From: Pedobacter hartonius
GTDB lineage: Bacteria; Bacteroidota; Bacteroidia; Sphingobacteriales; Sphingobacteriaceae
Length of the DNA: 64,000 bases
Direction: 5' to 3'
Assembly (NCBI RefSeq): GCF_900107535.1
Contig: NZ_FNRA01000014.1
Location: 88,511-152,510 of the forward strand
Positions 43,398 through 52,255 of the stretch are shown here, in pieces. The translations under genes were made by a program, and so were the position numbers. The notes under the pieces are model-generated. The model worked only from the letters and a program-made list of their open reading frames with translations, did no database searches and was not told the DNA's origin. Position 1 is the stretch's first letter, and each line of letters opens with the position of its first letter.

Positions 43398-45608
43398 TCA
43401 TAGCTGATAGTTTTTTTGGTTTAATAATTCGTAATAATGTCTCGCTTCCTGCACCGCCAGGACACACCTTTTTTTCAACAGCCCGGCATTGATTTGTATA
43501 ACCTCCGCTTCTCCGTTATATTCCAGCTGATCCAGAATATCATCCAGCTGCCCGGTCATTCCCATAATGTAAACACTGGTCTTCAGGTCATGTGCAATAT
43601 GGCTGACGGTCAGGAAATCATTATGTATTAAAGCGGTATCAATCCCCAGTATTGCCTTGGGAACTAATTCTATAAACTGCCCGGTAACCTGTCTCTCATA
43701 ATTCACATTGCCCTTGCTGATCTGCCTCATGTAGCTCAAATTAATATACCTATAATTCTCCTCAGGAGCTGCCACAACAACTTTTACCGGCTCAGATTGA
43801 TGATCATTTCCTGAAAATTTCGATATAAAATGATACAATTGCTGCTCATTGACCGGCTTTGAGAGGTATTCATCCATCCCATAACTCAAACATTTTTCCC
43901 TTTCACCTGCAAGTGCGTGCGCCGTCATAGCAATGATGGGAATATTGAGGTGCAGCTCTTTTCTGATACGCCTGGCCGTTGCATAACCGTCCATTCCGGG
44001 CATCTGGATATCCATCAGTACAATATCATACGTATTTTCCTTCAGGAGCACCAGGGCACAGAGCCCGTCACCAGCTATATCAAAAGACAGGTTCCACTCC
44101 GTCAGCAGGTGTTTCATTAGGCTCTGGTTCATTTTGTTATCATCCACCACCAGTAACCTGAGGACGCCGGGAGCATAATATTCCAGCTTACGGGATTCCG
44201 CTCCGCCGTTTGCCGTGATCTGTGTTGAAGAGATCTGGTAAGGGATAAAAAGACGGAAGGTCGTCCCTTTTCCGGGTTCACTATCTACATATATACCCCC
44301 ATTCTGCAGCAGCAGCAGGTCTTTAACGATAGACAGGCCCAGCCCTGTTCCGCCATAATTACGTGTAGTTGTATCTTCAGCCTGGTGAAAGCGGTCAAAA
44401 ATACCGGAGATCTTGTCTTTACTTATCCCGATCCCGGTATCACTGATCACAACGCCCAATTCAATACGTTCCCCTTCAATTTTTTTAGTATAGATATGCA
44501 GAAAGATATGCCCCTTCTCCGTAAACTTAATCGCATTCCCAATCAGGTTTACCAGGATCTGGGTTAACCTTGTGGCATCACCAATCAGTGTATCAGGCAC
44601 GCAGGCTTCGATCTCTATCCTCATTTCCAGCCGCTTTTCTTTGATGCGTTCGCTGAACAGGGTCCTGACAGAGTGAAACAGCCCCCTGACGCTGAAGGGG
44701 TTATTCTCTATACGCATCATTCCCGCCTCAATTTTTGAGAGATCAAGGATATCATTGATGATCGCAAGCAGATTTTCCCCGGCCTTTTGAATGGCAAGGA
44801 CAAACTCTTCAGGTTCGGCATCCAGCCTGCATCTCTGGAGCAGGTTGGTAAAGCCCAGTATGGAGTTGAGTGGCGTACGGATCTCGTGGCTCATGTTTGC
44901 CATAAAGTTCTCCTTGACCAGCGCTGCTTCCCTGGCTTTCTTTTCCGAGCTGTCCAGCTGCATGATCAGCTGGTTTTGCTGCTGCAGCCGTATCACGATA
45001 AACCAGAACCATCCGCAGCCGCTCAGCACAATTAAGCTGATCATCACGCTTCCCCATAGACGTGCATTCCTTCCGCTCTCTTCAACAGCCCTGCTGAGGT
45101 CCAGCATCTTCCTTTGCCTTCCGTCATAGATCTTGCGTACCACATCGCTGATCTCATTGGAGATCTGCCTCGCCCCCGGATTAGCGATCAGCTGTAGGTT
45201 ATCCATATGTCCGGATGTTTTATATTCCCGGATGAGGGCATCTTTAGTGTTCGCTTTTTGTTTTGCCAGTTCGCTCAGCCTGCTGATATAGGGCTGTGCC
45301 TGTACATACACGGTACTTGCTTTCAGGGAATCCAGGTAAGTATCCATTTCGGCAATCCTTTCATCTACTCCTTCCAGGTGCGAAAGATCATCAGTAGCGA
45401 TAGCGGCCCTGATCCTGCTTTCCACCCATAACATATCCCTTTCCAGCTCCCTGAGGTGGTTGTTGGTTCTCAGTTCTTTCATCAGTTTTGCATTCCCGCT
45501 GATTAGCTTTTCAATATTACTTGAAGAATTAAACTGAATAACGGCCAGCAGCAGCGTACCCACAACAAAAAAAGAAAGTATCAGCGAAATAAACCGTTTG
45601 GTATTCAT
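43398..45608 (-). CDS. Hybrid histidine kinase with receiver and Hpt domains
   Basis: The roughly 736-residue membrane kinase (ATG 45608, MNTKRFISLILSFFVVGTLL) has a first transmembrane helix, a periplasmic helical sensor of about 140 residues, a second helix (SVMISLIVLSGCGWFWFIVI), HisKA (NFMANMSHEIRTPLNSILGF), HATPase (VISDTGIGIS; GTGLGLSIVKDLL), receiver with D in VLMDIQMPGMDGYAT, and a C-terminal Hpt-like helix bundle with H in SHIAHDLKTSVYIMG. The frame could be read from 45716 but adds 36 residues before the signal-like start. It lies just downstream of the LytTR regulator gene, so a phosphorelay to that regulator is likely. Confidence 0.9.
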   Translation of the reverse strand: MNTKRFISLILSFFVVGTLLLAVIQFNSSSNIEKLISGNAKLMKELRTNNHLRELERDMLWVESRIRAAIATDDLSHLEGVDERIAEMDTYLDSLKASTVYVQAQPYISRLSELAKQKANTKDALIREYKTSGHMDNLQLIANPGARQISNEISDVVRKIYDGRQRKMLDLSRAVEESGRNARLWGSVMISLIVLSGCGWFWFIVIRLQQQNQLIMQLDSSEKKAREAALVKENFMANMSHEIRTPLNSILGFTNLLQRCRLDAEPEEFVLAIQKAGENLLAIINDILDLSKIEAGMMRIENNPFSVRGLFHSVRTLFSERIKEKRLEMRIEIEACVPDTLIGDATRLTQILVNLIGNAIKFTEKGHIFLHIYTKKIEGERIELGVVISDTGIGISKDKISGIFDRFHQAEDTTTRNYGGTGLGLSIVKDLLLLQNGGIYVDSEPGKGTTFRLFIPYQISSTQITANGGAESRKLEYYAPGVLRLLVVDDNKMNQSLMKHLLTEWNLSFDIAGDGLCALVLLKENTYDIVLMDIQMPGMDGYATARRIRKELHLNIPIIAMTAHALAGEREKCLSYGMDEYLSKPVNEQQLYHFISKFSGNDHQSEPVKVVVAAPEENYRYINLSYMRQISKGNVNYERQVTGQFIELVPKAILGIDTALIHNDFLTVSHIAHDLKTSVYIMGMTGQLDDILDQLEYNGEAEVIQINAGLLKKRCVLAVQEARHYYELLNQKNYQL

Positions 45609-45722
45609 TTTATCCAGATAAGTCATATGATCGGCAGCTAAGTAAGTGATAAAATAAAGCAAAGGCCATACTATTCGTCGGGAGTTGCGAATGAGTAGCT
45701 GAACGGGGAGAAACAATCGTTA

Positions 45723-46418
45723 TTAAAGTACATTCAATCGTTCATTTAAGATCTTCCTGTAGGTATCAGTAACCGGTAGGAACTTACTTCCTATCCGCAG
45801 GGCTCCGTCCTGGAAGGCATCGATCTTATTGATGGCAACGATATATGAACGGTGGATGCGCAGGAAATTACGGGATGGCAGGCGCTCTTCTACGGTTTTA
45901 AGTTTGGTGTGGATGGCATACAGCTTTTCCTTGGTATAGAACTTTACATAATCGCCCATGGCTTCGGCAAAAAGAATATCATCCAGTTTCAGGCGGCGTA
46001 CCACATTCGTGTCCCTCACAAAAATAAACTCATCACTGGTCCATTTCACTTCCAGTTTCTGGCTGTCAACAATTTCCTGCGCTTTTTTCACCGCCTGAAT
46101 AAACCTTGCGGGCATCAATGGCTTCACCAGGTAATCTGCAACATTTAATTCGAAGGCTTCCACGGCATAATCCTTTTTAGAAGTTGTGAAGATGATCACC
46201 GGCCGGTAATTGCCTAAATTCCTGATGAGTTCAATCCCGTTCATTCCGGGCATTTCTATATCCAGGAAAAGCAGATCAACCGTGTGTTCCTGCATATAGT
46301 TATATGCTTCCATTGCACTGGAGCATTCGGCGCTAATATTGATATTGATCACCTGCCCGGCCAGCTGATTCAGGGTGGCTCTGGCAATCGGGTTGTCGTC
46401 AATAATAAGACAATTCAT
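45723..46418 (-). CDS. LytTR-type response regulator
   Basis: The 231-residue protein has a receiver (CLIIDDNPIARATL; phospho-Asp in LLFLDIEMPGMNG; Lys in YLVKPLMPAR) and a LytTR DNA-binding domain at about 130-230 (FVRDTNVVRRLKLDDILFAE, RNFLRIHRSYIVAINKIDAF). It is the first gene of a two-gene operon with the hybrid kinase. LytTR regulators bind direct or inverted repeats upstream of targets; the inverted repeat 50-90 bases upstream of this gene could be such a site. Confidence 0.92.
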   Translation of the reverse strand: MNCLIIDDNPIARATLNQLAGQVININISAECSSAMEAYNYMQEHTVDLLFLDIEMPGMNGIELIRNLGNYRPVIIFTTSKKDYAVEAFELNVADYLVKPLMPARFIQAVKKAQEIVDSQKLEVKWTSDEFIFVRDTNVVRRLKLDDILFAEAMGDYVKFYTKEKLYAIHTKLKTVEERLPSRNFLRIHRSYIVAINKIDAFQDGALRIGSKFLPVTDTYRKILNERLNVL

Positions 46419-46469
46419 ATGTTGGTATATTTGGTAAAAATTGTTCTTGTTAGTTATGAGTGATCATGA

Positions 46470-46508
46470 GTGTTTTTAAGCGTTTCGCGTGAATCATGAT
46501 TAAAACAC
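46470..46508. promoter_or_regulatory. Inverted repeat upstream of the LytTR gene
   Basis: GTGTTTTTAA (46470-46479) and TTAAAACAC (46500-46508) are inverted with one base difference, with a further ATCATGAG/ATCATGAT pair around it. It lies 52-90 bases upstream of the regulator's ATG. I see no other support. The rest of the 368-base gap 46419-46786 holds only noise-like frames. Confidence 0.35.
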
Positions 46509-46786
46509 TTTAAGCAACATTTATGCCATATGACAAAGATTTATCTGTCAGCAAGTTGCAAAAAATTACCGACTTTCACAATAAGGATATTTCGCTATTA
46601 CACGGGCTGATTTTGTTATTTCATACGATTTAGTCTCTCGGGCGGGCACCCAAAAACAGATATTTTGCCATGCAGCGCTCCAAACCCCGCAGGCTGATTT
46701 TTATATCCGGTAAAAAAGTTGAAACAATTGACCGAACATTTTACGCAATGCCGTGTTATCTATTAAAACCAAAAAAGTACAGTATT

Positions 46787-46978
46787 ATGGGATTAATAAA
46801 AACAGCAATAATTGGCGCCGCAGTTTACGGTGTAATTAAGTACGTAACCAAAAAGGATAGCAGTGGAAAATCAATCGTTGATGATCTGAAGGACAATGCA
46901 CCGAAGTGGGTAGATGAGGCTAAACGGATTAAGGACGACTTTATCGCTGAAAGAAGGATATATGATGAGCCTATTTAA
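46787..46978 (+). CDS. Small protein with one membrane helix
   Basis: The 63-residue protein begins MGLIKTAIIGAAVYGVIKYV (ATG 46787), a short membrane or amphipathic helix, followed by a charged helix KDSSGKSIVDDLKDNAPKW and an acidic end. It resembles small YtxH-like stress proteins, without certainty. The frame upstream of 46787 (to 46670) is not protein-like. A terminator follows directly. Confidence 0.7.
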   Translation: MGLIKTAIIGAAVYGVIKYVTKKDSSGKSIVDDLKDNAPKWVDEAKRIKDDFIAERRIYDEPI

Positions 46979-46993
46979 TCAGATGTCTTTTAC

Positions 46994-47047
46994 AAAAGTC
47001 TGATCAATATGAAGATCTCCGGATCTGTAATGCTGATCAGACTTTTT
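46994..47047 (+). terminator. Long-stem terminator
   Basis: AAAAGTCTGATCA (46994-47006) pairs perfectly with TGATCAGACTTTTT (47034-47047) and ends in T5. The internal GATC-rich part 47013-47024 (AGATCTCCGGATCT) forms an additional small stem. Confidence 0.85.
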
Positions 47048-47112
47048 ATTTACAGGCCGTTCTGCTCTCAGTTCTTATTCCATATTACTGACGGCTAACC
47101 TATTGCGGGCGC

Positions 47113-49788
47113 TCAGTTAAAAATACTTTTAGACTTTTTAATTGTTTTCTCCAGGTCTATCCCCTTCCCCAAAACGCCTTTAAACAAATCTCCCTCCGCC
47201 TTTAACCTGTCTATCGCATTAAAAATCGTAAAATGTTTCATCGTTAACCCTGGTTTTACTTCATCCCAGTGCAGCGGCATAGATATCGTAGCGCCTGGTT
47301 TCGGCCGTAAAGAATATGGGCCTGCAATAGTAGCTCCGGGACGGTTCTGCAGAAAATCGAGGTACATCTTACCATGACGCTGCGAGATGGACCGTTCCAG
47401 CGTAGTGAAATCAGGCAGCTGCTCATGCACCAGATTGACGATGAGCCTTGCAAACAACTGCGACTGATCGTAAGTATATTTAGCCGCCATCGGGATATAT
47501 ATATGCATCCCGGTAGAGCCCGAAGTTTTGCAGAACGAAGGAACATCCAGTGCGTCAAGTACCTTTTTCACCTCCAATGCCGCCTCAATCACCTGGTCGA
47601 ACGTATTCTTATCCGGATCCAGGTCAATCACGCAGTAATCAGGATTATCCTCTGATTGCACCCGGCTGAACCAGGGGTTCATCTCAATACAGCCCAGGGA
47701 GGCCATCCATAAGAGGCTTGCTTCATCGGTACCCACCAGGTATTCTTTTTTTTCCCCTTCACCATTGGTATAAGGAAAGGTTTTCACCCAGTCGGGCGCC
47801 TTGCCTTTCACATCTTTCTGGTAAAAACTAGGGCCGTGAATACCATTCGGGAAACGGTTGAGTGACATCGGCCTGTCTTTCAGATAGGGCATAATATACT
47901 CCGCTGCCTGGTAATAGTAGTTGAACATATCCCGTTTAGTGACTTTATCTTCAGGCCAGTATATTTTACTCAGATGTGTAAATTTAAGCTCGTGCCCTTT
48001 CAGTTTCCTTACCTGGGTTTCGTCTTTCGGGTTGAGCAGGGTTTTCCTGCCCTTATCTTTCGCAGGACACACCATCTCATCAGGATGAACTTTCTGGTTG
48101 CGCTGACCTTTATGCTCCTGCTGAACGTTCTCATCAGACTGATCATGAGCAGCATCTTCCAGCCCTGATTCTACTTCCTCTATTGCGGCTTCGGTAGGTA
48201 CAGCAACTTCACGTACCACCTCCTTTGCATTTTTATCCACCCGCATTGCCTGAAAGGAAGGATGCCTGAACACCCCGTCACTGGTCACTTCTGAGAATGC
48301 CACCTCACATACCAGTTCCGGCTTTAGCCATGTAGCCTTCGCCTTTGGTGGACTGGGGCGGAACCGGGAGGGTTTATTCACATCAGGAAGCGTTTTAAAA
48401 GGACTTTCACTGGTCACCAGAGGCTTAAACTGTGCAATCATTTCTTTTTGTACCTTGTCTGAAAATCCTGTCCCTACTTTCCCTGCATATTGTAAAGCAC
48501 CGTCCTCATATACACCAAGCAAGAGGGAGCTGAACTGCTTGGAAGTATCCTCATTTTTGGTGTAACCGGCAATCACTACCTCCTGCCGCTTGTGCACCTT
48601 TATCTTCAGCCATTCCTTAGAACGGTAATCCGCCACGTATACGCTGTCTGATTTCTTGGCGATGATCCCCTCCAGGCCCATCTTTTGTGCTGCATTAAAA
48701 AAATCAATCCCGCTGGCGTTGAATACCTTACTCAGGCGTATACGGTCATCATCCACAGGCAGTACCTCCTTCAGGAGGGCCTGACGTTCGTTCAGAGGTA
48801 AATCCATCAGATCTTTTCCTTCATACCAGAGCAGGTCAAACACATAATATACCAGATCCCCATCTGCTTCGCTCCGCCAGTTCTGCAGATGCCCGAAATT
48901 AGAGATCCCCTTTTCGTTCAGTACCAGGATCTCTCCGTCAACTACTGCACTGATCTTCCACTCCTTCAGCAGCTGATAGATGGGATAGAACTTTTCGTTG
49001 AAGCTTTTGTTATTGCGCGACAATAATTCAACATCTCCCTTTTTCACAAAACCCAGTGCACGGTAGCCATCCCATTTTACCTCATATACCCAGTCCGGAT
49101 CATCAAAAGGTTCATTTACGAGTGTCGCAAGCATAGGTTTCATCCCTATCGGTATATTGGATTCGGGTTGTTTTACACTTTCTTCGTGCCCGTTTTTCCA
49201 AACCTTGTCACTTCCTTTTCCAACGTCTTCAATCGTTTTTCCTGACAGTACCGATTCATCCTGTTTCGTCACGTCCTTTGTCGAAGCGTACTCGTCATTG
49301 TGTTTGATCATCAGCCAGGCATTGTCGCCCATGCCCTGCGTTTTTACCAGCGCAAATTCTCCCTCCAGTTTTTCCCCATACAGTTTTATTTTGAGCGAAC
49401 CTGTTTTCAGCTGCTTCAGCAGGTGTTTTTCCTGTGCTTTCTTCCCTTTGATCGGTTCTATCGGCTCATAGGTGCCTTCATCCCAAACAATCACCGTTCC
49501 GCCTCCGTATTCGCCTTTTGGGATCAGTCCTTCAAAATTCCGGTAGTCATAAGGATGGTCTTCAACCATCATTGCCAGTCTTTTCGTTTTCGGGTCCGTA
49601 GAAGGGCCTTTCGGCACTGCCCAGCTTTTGAGCACACCATCCATTTCCAGCCTGAAGTCATAGTGAAGGCGCGAAGCATCATGCTTCTGAATCACAAAGG
49701 TTAAACTTCCTGTCTGTTTGGTTTTCCCCGCTTTAGGTTCCGCGGTTTTTGTGAAATCACGCTTGGCAACATATTTAGATAAGCTCAT
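47113..49788 (-). CDS. ligD: Multi-domain DNA ligase D (phosphoesterase-ligase-polymerase)
   Basis: LigD repairs double-strand breaks with Ku by non-homologous end joining. The 891-residue protein has, in order, the 3'-phosphoesterase domain (QKHDASRLHYDFRLEMDG, about 30-145), the ATP-dependent ligase with nucleotidyl lysine K238 in YEVKWDGYRALGF (about 215-500), and the primase-like polymerase (about 590-880; NRFPNGIHGPSFYQKD, metal-binding DLDPDKNTF). The order PE-Lig-Pol is one of the known arrangements. A low-complexity charged linker (about 540-590) joins ligase and polymerase. No Ku gene lies in the window. Confidence 0.95.
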   Translation of the reverse strand: MSLSKYVAKRDFTKTAEPKAGKTKQTGSLTFVIQKHDASRLHYDFRLEMDGVLKSWAVPKGPSTDPKTKRLAMMVEDHPYDYRNFEGLIPKGEYGGGTVIVWDEGTYEPIEPIKGKKAQEKHLLKQLKTGSLKIKLYGEKLEGEFALVKTQGMGDNAWLMIKHNDEYASTKDVTKQDESVLSGKTIEDVGKGSDKVWKNGHEESVKQPESNIPIGMKPMLATLVNEPFDDPDWVYEVKWDGYRALGFVKKGDVELLSRNNKSFNEKFYPIYQLLKEWKISAVVDGEILVLNEKGISNFGHLQNWRSEADGDLVYYVFDLLWYEGKDLMDLPLNERQALLKEVLPVDDDRIRLSKVFNASGIDFFNAAQKMGLEGIIAKKSDSVYVADYRSKEWLKIKVHKRQEVVIAGYTKNEDTSKQFSSLLLGVYEDGALQYAGKVGTGFSDKVQKEMIAQFKPLVTSESPFKTLPDVNKPSRFRPSPPKAKATWLKPELVCEVAFSEVTSDGVFRHPSFQAMRVDKNAKEVVREVAVPTEAAIEEVESGLEDAAHDQSDENVQQEHKGQRNQKVHPDEMVCPAKDKGRKTLLNPKDETQVRKLKGHELKFTHLSKIYWPEDKVTKRDMFNYYYQAAEYIMPYLKDRPMSLNRFPNGIHGPSFYQKDVKGKAPDWVKTFPYTNGEGEKKEYLVGTDEASLLWMASLGCIEMNPWFSRVQSEDNPDYCVIDLDPDKNTFDQVIEAALEVKKVLDALDVPSFCKTSGSTGMHIYIPMAAKYTYDQSQLFARLIVNLVHEQLPDFTTLERSISQRHGKMYLDFLQNRPGATIAGPYSLRPKPGATISMPLHWDEVKPGLTMKHFTIFNAIDRLKAEGDLFKGVLGKGIDLEKTIKKSKSIFN

Positions 49789-50020
49789 GACGAATGAATT
49801 TTTCTATTAAAGCTTCGAAAGACCTAAAAGGTTTTTATCAAAAAATATCTTTTTATAATTATGAGGAATGATTAATAAATTTGCCCGAAATACAATCGTC
49901 TTTATGCAAAAAAAAACACCTATATATATGTTAATAAACATTAAATCACAGTTAAAACATATAATTAAATAGTGTAGTCACCGGTTTAATTAATCATATT
50001 TGAAAAAATAAATCTCTAAC

Positions 50021-52255
50021 ATGGCAGATGATCAGGTCAACCTCAGTAACTGCGATACCGAACCTATTCACATACCCGGCCAGATTCAATCCCACGGTTT
50101 TTTAGTAGTTGTTGATGCAGAACAGCAGATTCAATTCTGCAGTGACAACATCGAACAGTTCCTGTCGGTCAGTGCTGCTGAGCTGATACAGAAACCGTTA
50201 CATTTCCTGGAATCTGAAATTGGCTACAGTCTGAAGCCCAATTTCATTGCTGATCAGCTCAATTTAGCTAAAGACGCAAAAAAGTTCGACCAGTTTAACC
50301 CCTTTGCATTTAACCTTGCCGGCGTACCATATCATTTGATCATTGGCCTGAGTGGCGGTTATCATCTGCTTGAATTTGAGCCCGTGGCAGCTACTGCGCC
50401 TATGGATATTGAAAAAGTGATCGGCCATACGCTTTTCGAAATACTTGGTAAAAGGGTACTACAGGACCTGCTGGATGATACGGCTACCCAGATAAGGGGC
50501 ATCACGGGGTATGACCGTGTGATGGTTTATCGCTTTGCTGAAGATGGCCATGGTGAAGTAGTGTCCGAAGCCAGAAAAGATGACCTGCCTGCATGGCTTG
50601 GACTACATTATCCTGCATCTGATATTCCCAAACAGGCCAGGGAGCTCTATAAATTAAAATTGACCAGGCTCATTGCTGATGTAAACACAACCCCTTCCAG
50701 GATCCTGAGTTCCGGTACGGATCCTGAACCACTGAACTTAACGAACTCCCAGCTGAGGGCCGTGTCTCCTATCCACATCCAGTACCTGAAAAATATGGGG
50801 GTAAGCTCCAGTTTCAGTATCTCACTGATCTATCAAAATGAACTATGGGGACTCATTGCCTGTCACCATTCCAGTCCCAAGTTTATCGATTACAAATCCA
50901 GGCAGTCTGCAAGGCTGATCGGGCAGATCTTATCCTCGGCGCTGGAATACCGGCAGAACGATAAGATTCAACAGGAACAGGAAGAATTCATCTACCATTC
51001 CAAACAGCTTTTCAGTCATTTAAAAGAAAACGACAATATCGAAGCAGCGCTGACATCGAACAGCAGTACGATTTTAGATATAGTGAAAGCAAGCGGTGCC
51101 ATACTGGTGTACAACAACAAGATTACCCGCCTTGGCGTTACACCCAATGATGTGCAGCTGTCCGGCCTGATCTTATGGGTACAGAAGAACATTGCCCGCT
51201 CTCTTTATCATAACGTCAGTATCTCTGCGGTTTACCCGCCGGCATGGTTCTACAAGGACATTGCCAGCGGAATGATGGTCTGTGTGCTGTCAAAAGAGAT
51301 CAAAGAATACATCATCTGGTTCAAGCCCGAGATCATTCAAACTGTCAACTGGGCCGGCAACCCCAATAAATCCTTTGAACCACAAGAGGATGGAATGAAA
51401 CAGATTTCCCCGCGGAATTCCTTTGAAGTATGGAAACAAACCGTCACAGGAACCTCCGCAGACTGGACCACTGAAGAAATCAAATCCGCCATGAATTTAA
51501 AGGAGGAGATCATCTATATCATCAATGCCAAGGCAAGTGCGCTAAGGTTATTAAATGAAAAGTTAACCCTTGCCTATGAAGAACTTGACGCCTTCAGTTA
51601 TACCATTTCCCATGATCTTAAAAATCCACTGGCCGTAATTAAAAGTTACGCGCAGCTATTGGAAAGGGACAAGAGCCTGGGTCAGCAGGGAAAAGACTTT
51701 TTAAAGCGCATTAGTGACAGGGCCGATAAAATGAACGTGATGATCAGTGAAGTGCTGAACTACTCACGCGTAGGTAGGCTTGATATTGTGTATAAAAGCG
51801 TAGATATAGCAGTGATGGTCAAAGACATTATTGCCGACCTGAAATTGTTGTATGCATCACCCGACCTGCATATCAGTACAGGAGAAATGCCAAACCTGCA
51901 TGGCGACAGGACGATGATCCTGCAGGTGTTTTCCAACCTGATCAGCAATGCCGTCAAATACAGCCAGCAATCCCGCCCGTCAATTATCCATATTGAAGGT
52001 GAAGTCAACGCAGAAGAGACCTGTTACAGTGTGCGGGACAATGGCTTAGGCATCGTCGCTGAAGATCATCCCAAGCTGTTCGAATTATTCAACAGGCTAG
52101 ATAACGCCAAAGACATTGAAGGGTCCGGTGTGGGCCTGGCCATTGTCAAAAGGATCATCAGTAAACACCAGGGCAGGATCTGGGTGGAGAGTAACTTAGG
52201 CGCTGGATCTGTATTTTATGTGGCCTTCCGTCATCCTACACCGGCTCATCCATAA
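50021..52255 (+). CDS. Bacteriophytochrome histidine kinase
   Basis: This red/far-red photoreceptor kinase has 744 residues. PAS-2 begins with the biliverdin-binding cysteine C11 in NLSNCDTEPIHIPGQIQSHG; the GAF domain has the PASDIP motif (LHYPASDIPKQARELY) and RAVSPIHIQYLKNMGVSSSF; PHY carries the tongue motif PRNSFEVW; then HisKA (DAFSYTISHDLKNPLAVIKS) and HATPase (SNLISNAVKYS; DNGLGI; GSGVGLAIVKRI). All residues expected for biliverdin use are present. No haem oxygenase gene is in the window. Its end overlaps the convergent hybrid kinase by 20 bases. Confidence 0.95.
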   Translation: MADDQVNLSNCDTEPIHIPGQIQSHGFLVVVDAEQQIQFCSDNIEQFLSVSAAELIQKPLHFLESEIGYSLKPNFIADQLNLAKDAKKFDQFNPFAFNLAGVPYHLIIGLSGGYHLLEFEPVAATAPMDIEKVIGHTLFEILGKRVLQDLLDDTATQIRGITGYDRVMVYRFAEDGHGEVVSEARKDDLPAWLGLHYPASDIPKQARELYKLKLTRLIADVNTTPSRILSSGTDPEPLNLTNSQLRAVSPIHIQYLKNMGVSSSFSISLIYQNELWGLIACHHSSPKFIDYKSRQSARLIGQILSSALEYRQNDKIQQEQEEFIYHSKQLFSHLKENDNIEAALTSNSSTILDIVKASGAILVYNNKITRLGVTPNDVQLSGLILWVQKNIARSLYHNVSISAVYPPAWFYKDIASGMMVCVLSKEIKEYIIWFKPEIIQTVNWAGNPNKSFEPQEDGMKQISPRNSFEVWKQTVTGTSADWTTEEIKSAMNLKEEIIYIINAKASALRLLNEKLTLAYEELDAFSYTISHDLKNPLAVIKSYAQLLERDKSLGQQGKDFLKRISDRADKMNVMISEVLNYSRVGRLDIVYKSVDIAVMVKDIIADLKLLYASPDLHISTGEMPNLHGDRTMILQVFSNLISNAVKYSQQSRPSIIHIEGEVNAEETCYSVRDNGLGIVAEDHPKLFELFNRLDNAKDIEGSGVGLAIVKRIISKHQGRIWVESNLGAGSVFYVAFRHPTPAHP

